DNA from: Candidatus Onthenecus intestinigallinarum
GTDB lineage: Bacteria; Bacillota; Clostridia; Christensenellales; Aristaeellaceae
DNA length: 57,729 nt
NCBI GenBank assembly: GCA_018713325.1
Contig: DVFJ01000020.1
Span: 1-57,729, forward strand
Direction of reading: 5' to 3'
Shown one piece after another: positions 17,828 through 24,881 of this stretch. The notes under the pieces were generated by a model. That model saw only the letters and a program-made list of their open reading frames with translations, did not search any database and was not told where the DNA came from. How positions within the stretch are numbered: the stretch's first letter is position 1; every line of letters starts with the position of its first letter. Position numbers and translations under genes: made by a program.

Positions 17828-18571
17828 TCAGCCCTCGGCGCCGTCCTTGCCCACGATCTTCTTGTCCCATAGGCCGTACTGATCGGTATTTTGCAGGGCC
17901 ATGAGCATATATTCGCGCAGGCGGGGGTAGGTGCGCGAGAGCGTCTTGAGCAGCTCCTTCATCTCTTCGCGCTTGGTGTGCCCATCCGCCGGGCAGGGAT
18001 TGGTCACGACCGGCAGCTGGAGCGATTTGGCGACGTGGATGGCGTGTTTTTCGGGCAGATAGACCATCGGACGGATGGCCGTGACGCCCTTGCGCGACAG
18101 ATAGGTGTTGGGGTGGAACGTGTGCAGCCGACCCTCGAACACGAGGCTGAGCAGCAGCGTCTCGATGACGTCGTCGCGGTGATGCCCCAGCGCGACCTTG
18201 TTGCACCCCAGGCGGATGGCGGCGTCGTACAGCGCGCCGCGGCGCATCTTTGCGCACAGCGCGCAGGGATTGCTCTCCTTGCGCACGTCGAAGATAATGT
18301 GCGCGATGTGCGTCTGCACGACGTCGTAGGGAACCTGCAACTGCTCGCACAGCGCGGCAATGCCGCTCAGGTCGAACGGGCGCAGCCCCATGTCCAGCGT
18401 GATGGCGCGCAGGGCGAACTGCTTTTTGCTGAACTTGCGGTACAGCGACATCGCGTACAGCAGCAGCAGGCTGTCCTTGCCGCCGGATACGCCCACGGCG
18501 ATGCGGTCGCCGTCCTCGATCAGCGCAAAGTCCGCATCCGCGCGGCGGATGCAGCCCAAAACGGTCTTCAA
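17828..18571 (-). CDS. TtcA-like tRNA 2-thiocytidine biosynthesis ATPase
   Basis: The product is 247 residues. The start appears to be TTG at 18571 after GAGAGGGG; an ATG nearby is out of frame, and an in-frame stop lies just upstream. The PP-loop SGGKDS (29-34), a CALC cysteine pair (about 104-107) and GHHRDDVIETLL are visible, with NPCPADG further on, where the Cys is another likely cluster or thiolation residue. The family (TtcA/TtuA/TilS superfamily) adenylates tRNA bases and inserts sulphur, often with an Fe-S cluster. TtcA is the best fit, but the exact base cannot be assigned. It is divergent from popT. Confidence 0.82.
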   Translation of the reverse strand: MKTVLGCIRRADADFALIEDGDRIAVGVSGGKDSLLLLYAMSLYRKFSKKQFALRAITLDMGLRPFDLSGIAALCEQLQVPYDVVQTHIAHIIFDVRKESNPCALCAKMRRGALYDAAIRLGCNKVALGHHRDDVIETLLLSLVFEGRLHTFHPNTYLSRKGVTAIRPMVYLPEKHAIHVAKSLQLPVVTNPCPADGHTKREEMKELLKTLSRTYPRLREYMLMALQNTDQYGLWDKKIVGKDGAEG

Positions 18572-18604
18572 ATGGCATGTCCCCTCTCAGCATTCCGTCA
18601 GAAT

Positions 18605-18633
18605 AGTATAGCAGTCATTGACAACGGAATCAA
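18605..18633 (-). promoter_or_regulatory. promoter for the ttcA-like gene
   Basis: On the minus strand TTGATT (18633-18628) and TATACT (18610-18605) are 17 nt apart. The element overlaps the divergent popT promoter. Confidence 0.55.
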
Positions 18634-18646
18634 GAAATGCTATAGT
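18618..18646 (+). promoter_or_regulatory. promoter for the DUF368 gene
   Basis: TTGACA (18618-18623) and TATAGT (18641-18646) are 17 nt apart. Its -35 lies inside the spacer of the divergent promoter, so the two RNA polymerase sites should exclude each other. Confidence 0.75.
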
Positions 18647-18684
18647 GATTTTTTGCGAGACAGAAAAAACGGAGGGCTGTAACC

Positions 18685-19536
18685 GTGAACAAGATCAAGG
18701 ACATCCTGCGCGGCGCCGTCATCGGCGTGGCGAACATCATCCCCGGCGTCAGCGGCGGAACGATGATGGTCTCGATGGGCATCTACGATACGATCATCGG
18801 CTGCATCAACCGCCTGTTTACGGATTTTGTGCAGTGCGTGCGTACGCTCTGGCCGTTCGCGGTGGGCATGGCGGCGGCGATCGTCGGGCTGTCGTTCGTG
18901 ATCGAGCCGCTCTTTGCGCACTTCCCGCTGCAGACGAACTGCGCGTTCATCGGCCTGATCTTCGGCGGGCTGCCGGTGCTCCTGCGCCGCCTGCGCGGCA
19001 AGCGCAAGGGCGTTCCCGGCGCGCTGGCGTTTGTGCTGGCGTTTGCGCTGATCATCGCGCTGCAGATCATTGGCGAGGGCGACGGCTCCAGCGCCGTCAT
19101 CCGCCTGAACCCGCTGCAGATGGCCAAGCTGCTGGGCGTGGGCGTGATCGCCTCGGCCACGATGGTCATCCCCGGCGTCAGCGGCTCGATGATGCTCATG
19201 CTGTTGGGCTATTATGAGCCGGTCATCTCCTCCATCAGCGGCCTGGTGCGCGCGCTCACCGCCCTGGACGGCGGCGCGCTGCTGTACAATGCGGGCATCC
19301 TCGTACCGTTTGGCATCGGCGTGGTGGCCGGCATCTTCCTGATCGCCAAGCTCATCGAGATTCTGCTCGCCCGCTGGGCGGGCGTCACCTACTGCGCGAT
19401 CATCGGCCTGGTCAGCGCCTCGCCCATCGCCATCCTGATGACCGTCGCCTGGGCGCAGGTCACGCTCGCCGCGGCGCTGTGCAGCGTGCTGACGTTCGCC
19501 GTCGGCTTTGCCGTCGCCTATCGCCTGAGCGAATGA
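18685..19536 (+). CDS. popT: DUF368 undecaprenyl phosphate translocase
   Basis: The product is 283 residues, starting at the GTG at 18685 after GGAGGG. It is a polytopic membrane protein with two similar halves, each carrying a re-entrant type motif: NIIPGVSGGTM near the N-terminus and MVIPGVSGSMM at about residue 160. DUF368 proteins (PopT) recycle undecaprenyl phosphate across the membrane for wall synthesis, in parallel with the DedA family. It is transcribed alone from its own promoter and followed by the metK leader. Confidence 0.88.
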   Translation: MNKIKDILRGAVIGVANIIPGVSGGTMMVSMGIYDTIIGCINRLFTDFVQCVRTLWPFAVGMAAAIVGLSFVIEPLFAHFPLQTNCAFIGLIFGGLPVLLRRLRGKRKGVPGALAFVLAFALIIALQIIGEGDGSSAVIRLNPLQMAKLLGVGVIASATMVIPGVSGSMMLMLLGYYEPVISSISGLVRALTALDGGALLYNAGILVPFGIGVVAGIFLIAKLIEILLARWAGVTYCAIIGLVSASPIAILMTVAWAQVTLAAALCSVLTFAVGFAVAYRLSE

Positions 19537-19542
19537 CGCCGC

Positions 19543-19571
19543 TTGACAGACGCGCCGCCGGCTGATATAAT
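19543..19571 (+). promoter_or_regulatory. consensus SigA promoter for metK
   Basis: TTGACA (19543-19548) and TATAAT (19566-19571) are exactly 17 nt apart. Confidence 0.9.
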
Positions 19572-19594
19572 AAGCTGTCCGAAAAAGTGAATAA

Positions 19595-19697
19595 CCTTAT
19601 CCAGAGTGGTGGAGGGACTGGGCCCGATGAAACCCGGCAACCGGACGGCAACGTGCAGGTGCCAATTCCCACAGCGGTCTTCCGCTGAAAGATGAGG
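19595..19697 (+). ncRNA. SAM-I riboswitch (S-box)
   Basis: The S-box core is clear: CCAGAGTGGTGGAGGGACTG, GCCCGATGAAACCCGGCAACC, GGTGCCAATTCC and TGAAAGATGAG. P1 pairs CCTTATC (19595-19601) with GATGAGG (19691-19697). It senses S-adenosylmethionine and turns off metK, the gene that makes it. Confidence 0.96.
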
Positions 19698-19715
19698 TAT
19701 GGGTTATCCGCTGAC

Positions 19716-19744
19716 CGCCTCGTCTTGCGACGAGGCGTTTTTCT
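19716..19744 (+). terminator. SAM riboswitch terminator
   Basis: A perfect 9-bp stem (CGCCTCGTC with GACGAGGCG) has a TTGC loop and is followed by TTTTTCTT. The sequence between aptamer and hairpin (ATGGGTTATCC) could pair with ATAACC at 19591-19596 as the competing fold. Confidence 0.88.
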
Positions 19745-19796
19745 TGCCCGTACAAGGGCCCGACGGGGCGCAGCGCGCCCGGAAAGGAAGCAACAC

Positions 19797-20969
19797 ATGA
19801 GAAGACTCTTTACCTCCGAATCCGTGACCGAGGGACATCCCGACAAGATGTGCGACCAGATCAGCGACGCGGTGCTCGACGCCATCCTGGAAAAGGACCC
19901 GATGGCGCACGTCGCCTGCGAGACCGCCACGACCACCGGCCTGGTGCTCGTCATGGGCGAGGTGACGACCAGCGCCTACGTGCCCGTGGACGACATCGTG
20001 CGCAAAGTGGTGACGGACATCGGCTACGACCGGGCGAAGTACGGCTTTGACGGCACGACCTGCTCGGTGCTCACCGCGCTGCACGAGCAGTCGCCGGACA
20101 TCGCCCAGGGCGTCAATGCGGCGTTGGAGGGGCGCGACAAGGGCGAACAGGACATCGGCGCGGGCGATCAGGGCATGATGTTCGGCTATGCGTGCGACGA
20201 GACGCCCGAGATGATGCCCATGCCCATCGCGTTGGCGCACCGCATCACGCGCCGGCTGACCCAGCTGCGCAAGGACGGCACGCTGCCATGGCTGCGCCCG
20301 GATGGCAAGAGCCAGGTGACGGTCGAGTACGACGACGACCGGCCCGTGCGCGTGGACGCGGTGGTCGTGTCGACCCAGCACGACCCGGACGTCTCCTATG
20401 AGGAGCTGCGGGAGGCGGTGCTCGAGCAGGTGGTCCGCGCGGCCATCCCGGCGCAGCTGCTCGACGAGCGCACGAAGTTCTACGTCAACCCGACGGGCCG
20501 GTTCGTCATCGGCGGGCCGATGGGCGACTCGGGCCTGACGGGCCGCAAGATCATCGTCGACACCTACGGCGGCTACGCGCGCCATGGCGGCGGCGCGTTC
20601 TCGGGCAAGGACCCGACGAAGGTCGACCGCAGCGCCGCGTATGCGGGCCGCTATGTGGCCAAGAACATCGTCGCCGCAGGGCTGGCGCGCCGCTGCGAGA
20701 TCGAGCTGGCCTACGCCATCGGCGTGGCGCATCCGGTGAGCCTGCTGGTCGACACGTTCGGCACCGGCGCACTGCCGGACGACCGCCTCGCGCAGCTCGT
20801 GTCCGAGACGTTCGACCTGCGCCCGGCTGGCATCATCGACATGCTGGACCTGCGCCGGCCCATCTACCGCCAGACTGCCGCGTATGGTCACTTCGGCCGC
20901 ACGGACGTCGACCTGCCCTGGGAGCACACCGACCGCGCCCAGGAGCTGCGCCGCAAGGCCGGGCTGTGA
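19797..20969 (+). CDS. metK: S-adenosylmethionine synthetase
   Basis: The product is 390 residues, normal for MetK. The ATG at 19797 follows AAAGGAAG; the longer frame back to 19692 runs through the riboswitch terminator. Signature motifs are visible: [19 protein letters not shown] trimmed to its core [14 protein letters not shown], the ATP motif [12 protein letters not shown], and [15 protein letters not shown]. It joins methionine and ATP to make SAM. Regulation is by the S-box leader. recD2 follows with its own promoter. Confidence 0.97.
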   Translation: MRRLFTSESVTEGHPDKMCDQISDAVLDAILEKDPMAHVACETATTTGLVLVMGEVTTSAYVPVDDIVRKVVTDIGYDRAKYGFDGTTCSVLTALHEQSPDIAQGVNAALEGRDKGEQDIGAGDQGMMFGYACDETPEMMPMPIALAHRITRRLTQLRKDGTLPWLRPDGKSQVTVEYDDDRPVRVDAVVVSTQHDPDVSYEELREAVLEQVVRAAIPAQLLDERTKFYVNPTGRFVIGGPMGDSGLTGRKIIVDTYGGYARHGGGAFSGKDPTKVDRSAAYAGRYVAKNIVAAGLARRCEIELAYAIGVAHPVSLLVDTFGTGALPDDRLAQLVSETFDLRPAGIIDMLDLRRPIYRQTAAYGHFGRTDVDLPWEHTDRAQELRRKAGL

Positions 20970-20974
20970 CGCGC

Positions 20975-21003
20975 TTGCAAGCGCGGGTACGCTTTGCTAT
21001 AAT
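20975..21003 (+). promoter_or_regulatory. SigA promoter for recD2
   Basis: TTGCAA (20975-20980) and TATAAT (20998-21003) are 17 nt apart. A 5' UTR hairpin at about 21020-21051 (GGCGCCGC with GCGGCGCC) follows and has no U-run. Confidence 0.7.
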
Positions 21004-21078
21004 AGGATCATATCGCCAAGGCGCCGCTTTCGCACGGGCGAAGGCGGCGCCTCTGTATGAGCGGAAGGAGGATCCCGC

Positions 21079-23286
21079 GTGGAGGAGTTTGAGGCCGTCG
21101 TCGAGGAGACCGTCTTTCGCAACGAGGAGAACGGCTACAGCGTCCTGCAGGTGCGCGTGGGGCGCACGCGCACGTCGGCGGTGGGCGTGCTACCGGCGCT
21201 GGGCGCGGGCGAGCGGCTGAAGATCCGCGGGGAGTGGGTTGAACACTCCGTCTACGGGCGGCAGATCAAGGTCGCCTCCTGCGAAGTCGTTCAGCCCACG
21301 ACGCTCGACGGCATCGAAAAATACCTCGCCTCCGGCCTGGTGCATGGCGTGGGTCCGGCGACGGCGCGCCAGCTCGTGCAGCACTTCGGCGAGCAGACGC
21401 TCGACGTGCTCGCGCAGGAGCCGGAGCGGCTGACGGAGCTGTCCGGCATCGGGGCCAAGCGCGCCGCGATGATCGCGGAGAGCTACCGGGAGCAGGTGCA
21501 GCAGCGCGACGCGATGATGTTCCTGCAGCGCTACGGCGTAGGGCCGTCGCTGGCCGTGAAGATCTTCAAGACCTACGGCGAGCGCGCGCAGGAGCTGATC
21601 CGCCAGAATCCCTACCGGCTGATTCAGGATGTGCCCGGCGTGGGCTTCAAGACGGCGGACCGCATCGCCGCGTCCCTGGGCATCGAAAAGAGCAGCGAAT
21701 ACCGCCTGAACGCGGGCGTGATCTATGCGCTGGAAGAGGCGGGCGCGGGCAGCGGCCACACCTATCTGCCGCGCCCGACGCTGCTGGAGCGCGCGGCCCG
21801 GCTGCTGGAGGCCGCGCCCGAACAGCTGGAGGAGACGATCGACGCGCTGATCCTCAGCCGCGGCCTCGTCGCCCGCGAGCTGGACACGGACGAGGGCGCC
21901 GTCGTCGCCGTCTACCTGCCCGCGTACTACGGCGCGGAGAGCGAGGTGGCCCGCCGCCTGCTGGAGCTGCTGTCCGCCATGCCCTCCGGCGGGTTTGAGG
22001 ACGTGCGCAGCCAGATCGAGCAGCTCGAGCGCGTCGAGGGGATCGCCTTTCACAGCCAGCAACGCCTGGCCATCGAGACGGCCGTGCGCAGCGGCATGAC
22101 GGTGATCACCGGCGGCCCTGGCACGGGCAAGACGACGATCATCAACTGCATCATCCGCCTGCTCTCGCTGGAGGGCGAGGTGGCGCTGGCCGCGCCCACG
22201 GGCCGCGCGGCAAAGCGCATGACGGAGACGACGGGCGTGGAGGCCAAGACGCTGCACCGGCTGCTGGAGTACGGCGGCGAGGAGGGCAGCTTTGCGCGCG
22301 GGACGGACAATCCGCTGGAGTTCGACACGCTGATCGTCGACGAGATGTCCATGGTCGACATCTTCCTCATGCGTTCGCTGCTGCGCGCGCTGCTGCCGGG
22401 CACGCGGCTGATCATGGTCGGCGACGCGGACCAGCTGCCCAGCGTCGGCGCGGGCAATGTGCTGCATGATATCCTCGAAAGCGGCGTCGTGCCCTCCGTG
22501 CGTCTGACGGAGATCTTCCGCCAGGATGAGCGCAGCATGATCGTCGTCAACGCGCACCGCATCAATCACGGCGAGATGCCCAGCCTCAACGCGAAGGGCA
22601 GCGACTTCTTCTTCGAGCGATGCGAGGAGCCCGCCCAGGCCGCACAGACGATCGCGGAGCTGTGCCAGCGACGCATCCCCAGCTTTCTGCGGGTCGATCC
22701 GGTCCGGGAGATCCAGGTGCTCGCGCCCACCAAGAAGGGCGAGTGCGGCGTGTGGGCGCTCAACGCGCTGCTGCAGGAGCGCTTCAATCCGCCGCGGCCC
22801 ACGCTGCATGAGCGCAGGGTGGGCGAGACGGTGCTGCGCGAGCGGGACAAGGTCATGCAGACGCGCAACAACTACCAGCTCGAGTGGAAGCGGGAGGGCG
22901 CGCTCGGCTGGGAGAACGGTCAGGGCGTGTTCAACGGCGACATGGGCTTCATCACGGACATCGACCCGGAGACGCGCGCGGTCACGGTGACCTTTGACGA
23001 CGACCGCGTGGCGGTCTATGAGGCCGAGGAGGTCGAGGACCTGGAGCTGGCCTATTGCGTGTCCGTGCACAAGAGCCAGGGCAGCGAGTTCCCCGTCGTC
23101 GTGATGCCCGTCGTCGGCGGGCCGCCGATGCTGCTCACGCGCAACCTCTTCTATACCGCCGTCACGCGCGCGCGGCAGATGGTGATGCTCGTGGGGCGCA
23201 GGGGCGTCATCCACACCATGGTGCGCAATGCGAACGTCACCCGCCGCTACAGCGCGCTGAGCCAGCGCCTGCGCGAGGGCATCTGA
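21079..23286 (+). CDS. recD2: RecD2-type DNA helicase
   Basis: The product is 735 residues from a GTG at 21079, close to the usual RecD2 length. The N-terminal OB-like region is followed by tandem helix-hairpin-helix motifs (HGVGPATARQL, LSGIGAKRA, VPGVGFKTADRIA). Walker A is GGPGTGKTT at about 345, Walker B is LIVDEMSMVD, then GDADQLPSVG, and the C-terminal motif is SVHKSQGSEFPVV. RecD2 is a 5'-3' helicase in repair that works without RecBC. No recBC or addAB genes are adjacent. Confidence 0.95.
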   Translation: MEEFEAVVEETVFRNEENGYSVLQVRVGRTRTSAVGVLPALGAGERLKIRGEWVEHSVYGRQIKVASCEVVQPTTLDGIEKYLASGLVHGVGPATARQLVQHFGEQTLDVLAQEPERLTELSGIGAKRAAMIAESYREQVQQRDAMMFLQRYGVGPSLAVKIFKTYGERAQELIRQNPYRLIQDVPGVGFKTADRIAASLGIEKSSEYRLNAGVIYALEEAGAGSGHTYLPRPTLLERAARLLEAAPEQLEETIDALILSRGLVARELDTDEGAVVAVYLPAYYGAESEVARRLLELLSAMPSGGFEDVRSQIEQLERVEGIAFHSQQRLAIETAVRSGMTVITGGPGTGKTTIINCIIRLLSLEGEVALAAPTGRAAKRMTETTGVEAKTLHRLLEYGGEEGSFARGTDNPLEFDTLIVDEMSMVDIFLMRSLLRALLPGTRLIMVGDADQLPSVGAGNVLHDILESGVVPSVRLTEIFRQDERSMIVVNAHRINHGEMPSLNAKGSDFFFERCEEPAQAAQTIAELCQRRIPSFLRVDPVREIQVLAPTKKGECGVWALNALLQERFNPPRPTLHERRVGETVLRERDKVMQTRNNYQLEWKREGALGWENGQGVFNGDMGFITDIDPETRAVTVTFDDDRVAVYEAEEVEDLELAYCVSVHKSQGSEFPVVVMPVVGGPPMLLTRNLFYTAVTRARQMVMLVGRRGVIHTMVRNANVTRRYSALSQRLREGI

Positions 23287-23372
23287 GCGCCTCGGGCCGC
23301 CGCAGTCGGGATGCGACAGCCGTTTTCCAATGAAAAATCAGGAAATATGTCTGCGTTTTTCATGAAACCGGC

Positions 23373-23401
23373 TTGCTTTTTTATGGACGAAGGGCTATAA
23401 T
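23373..23401 (+). promoter_or_regulatory. promoter for the candidate ncRNA
   Basis: TTGCTT (23373-23378) and TATAAT (23396-23401) are 17 nt apart. Initiation would fall at about 23408, the first base of the closing helix of the RNA. Confidence 0.65.
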
Positions 23402-23407
23402 GACAAT

Positions 23408-23640
23408 GGTTTCGATCTGCCGGGTCTGTGGTTGAAAGTCGATGCCAGCCGCAGGCGAAGCGATCCACGTAAGCCGGCCAAAGCGCCGGTGAGCATGGTG
23501 CGGCTTAGAAGTAAGTCCGTCCGGGCGCATGCCCGAGAGGCCGAGTAGTGGGGCGCAGACGCGTAGGAGCGAAAGGTCCGGGCGGCGAGTGTGGGGTCAA
23601 AGACCAGGTCAGCCGGTCGACGAAAACCTATCTATTTTTT
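23408..23640 (+). ncRNA. candidate large structured ncRNA (possibly raiA-type)
   Basis: No reading frame with a start and ribosome site covers these 233 nt. The ends can pair: GGTTTCG (23408-23414) with CGAAAACC (23621-23628, one bulged A), followed directly by TATCTATTTTTT, which looks like a terminator tail. Inside are many short helices and purine-rich joining segments (GGTTGAAAGTCGATGCC, GAAGTAAGTCCGTCC, GGAGCGAAAGGTCC). It is not RNase P RNA, tmRNA, 6S or SRP RNA by the motifs I know. Its size, location and structural richness recall the raiA motif of Clostridia, but I cannot confirm that by eye. It could act in trans or as a leader of the zinc-ribbon gene. Confidence 0.6.
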
Positions 23641-23656
23641 CGGGGGGAAACGATCC

Positions 23657-23941
23657 ATGTATCAAGACAAGACGCTGGTGTGCAAGGACTGTGGTGCCGA
23701 ATTCGTGTTCACCGCTGGTGAGCAGGAGTTCTACGCGGAGAAGGGCTTCCAGAACGAGCCGTCCCGCTGCAAGAGCTGCCGTCAGGCCCGCAAGGCCAGC
23801 AGACCCGCCAACAACGGCGAGCCGCGCGAAATGTACGAAACGACCTGCGCTGCCTGTGGCGCGCCCACCCGCGTGCCCTTCATTCCCAAGAACGACCGCC
23901 CCATCTACTGCAGCGAGTGCTTCGCCGCGCATCGTCGGTAA
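23657..23941 (+). CDS. zinc-ribbon protein (zf-trcl plus CxxC-x17-CxxC)
   Basis: The product is 94 residues. The ATG at 23657 follows a GGGGGG site; in-frame starts further up lie inside the RNA. The N-terminal part has CKDCGAEFVFTAGEQEFY with CKSC, a zf-trcl type zinc ribbon. The C-terminal part has CAAC and CSEC spaced by exactly 17 residues, matching the CxxC-x17-CxxC domain. Such small proteins are common in Clostridia, and their role is not known; a nucleic-acid or ribosome partner is a guess. It sits 16 nt after the U-run of the structured RNA. Confidence 0.88.
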   Translation: MYQDKTLVCKDCGAEFVFTAGEQEFYAEKGFQNEPSRCKSCRQARKASRPANNGEPREMYETTCAACGAPTRVPFIPKNDRPIYCSECFAAHRR

Positions 23942-23971
23942 TCCCCTCGAGCACTGCATTTGATGAAAAAG

Positions 23972-23996
23972 CCCACCCCGTCGGGGTGGGTTTTTT
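23972..23996 (+). terminator. terminator of the zinc-ribbon gene
   Basis: A perfect 8-bp stem (CCCACCCC with GGGGTGGG) has a 3-nt loop and is followed by six T. Confidence 0.92.
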
Positions 23997-24086
23997 GGCT
24001 TTCGAACCGAACGGCGGATTTCGCGGCGCTTTACCGCTGCGGGCCGGATGTGGTACAATAGAAAAAACACTGGAGAGGGTGGCGCG

Positions 24087-24773
24087 ATGAAGACGTACGG
24101 CGTGCTGCTGTGCGACGCGGATGACACGATCTTCGACTTCCGGCGCGCGGAGGAGGTCGCCTTTCAGGAGGCGATGCGGACGTTTGACCTGCCGGACGGT
24201 CCCGACTGGCTGACGGTCTACAGCGACATCAACCTGGCGCTTTGGAAGGCGTTTGAGCGCGGCGAGGTCACGCAGCCCGTCCTGCGCGTGCAGCGCTTTG
24301 AGCGCCTGCTGGCGCGCATGGACGCGCGGCGCGACGCCGCGGCAGTGGCAGCCCGCTATACGCAGGCGCTGGGCTGCTGTGCGGCGACGCTCCCCGGCGC
24401 GGAGGAGGCCGTGCGCCGCTGGAGCGCGCGCGTGCCCGTCGTCGTGGTCACCAATGGCATCGGCTCCGTGCAGCGCGGGCGCATGGAGCGCTCGCCCATC
24501 CGTGCGTACATCCGCGGGCTCATCATCTCCGAAGAGGTCGGCGCGGCCAAGCCCGACCCGCGGATGATCGAGGCGGCGCTGCGCGCAGTCGGATGTACGG
24601 ACCGCTCGCGCGCGCTGATGCTGGGCGACTCGCTGAGTTCGGACATCGCGGGCGCCGAGGCTGCCGGCGTGGACAGCTGCTGGTTCAATCCGTCGGGCGC
24701 GAAAAACGAATCGGTCCATCGCCCGACGTATGAGATCCGCCGCTACGAGCAGCTGGATGCGCTGCTGGACTGA
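24087..24773 (+). CDS. HAD hydrolase, YjjG-like nucleotidase
   Basis: The product is 228 residues. The ATG at 24087 follows GGAGAGGG by 7 nt. HAD motif I is CDADDTIFDF (nucleophile in DADDT), motif II is VVVTNG, motif III Lys is in AAKPDPRM and motif IV is LMLGDSLSSDIAGA. The DDTIFDF form and the overall match fit the YjjG/YfnB subgroup, which dephosphorylates (often non-canonical) nucleoside monophosphates. The true substrate is not shown by sequence. A weak TTACCG-17-TACAAT promoter lies at 24031-24059. The gene appears monocistronic. Confidence 0.85.
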   Translation: MKTYGVLLCDADDTIFDFRRAEEVAFQEAMRTFDLPDGPDWLTVYSDINLALWKAFERGEVTQPVLRVQRFERLLARMDARRDAAAVAARYTQALGCCAATLPGAEEAVRRWSARVPVVVVTNGIGSVQRGRMERSPIRAYIRGLIISEEVGAAKPDPRMIEAALRAVGCTDRSRALMLGDSLSSDIAGAEAAGVDSCWFNPSGAKNESVHRPTYEIRRYEQLDALLD

Positions 24774-24881
24774 ACGGAAAAATCCCCCGGCCCGGAACAG
24801 ATGCGCATCCTCGCGCGTCTGTCTACAGAGGGGCACGGGCGTCCGGGCCGCAGGCCCGTCAGAGAAGAGAGGTGCATGGTG

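Noticed and set aside
23408..23640. tmRNA or RNase P RNA
   Set aside because: A TGGTTTCGA-like start recalls tmRNA, but there is no tRNA-like 3' end, CCA or tag frame. RNase P core blocks are absent.
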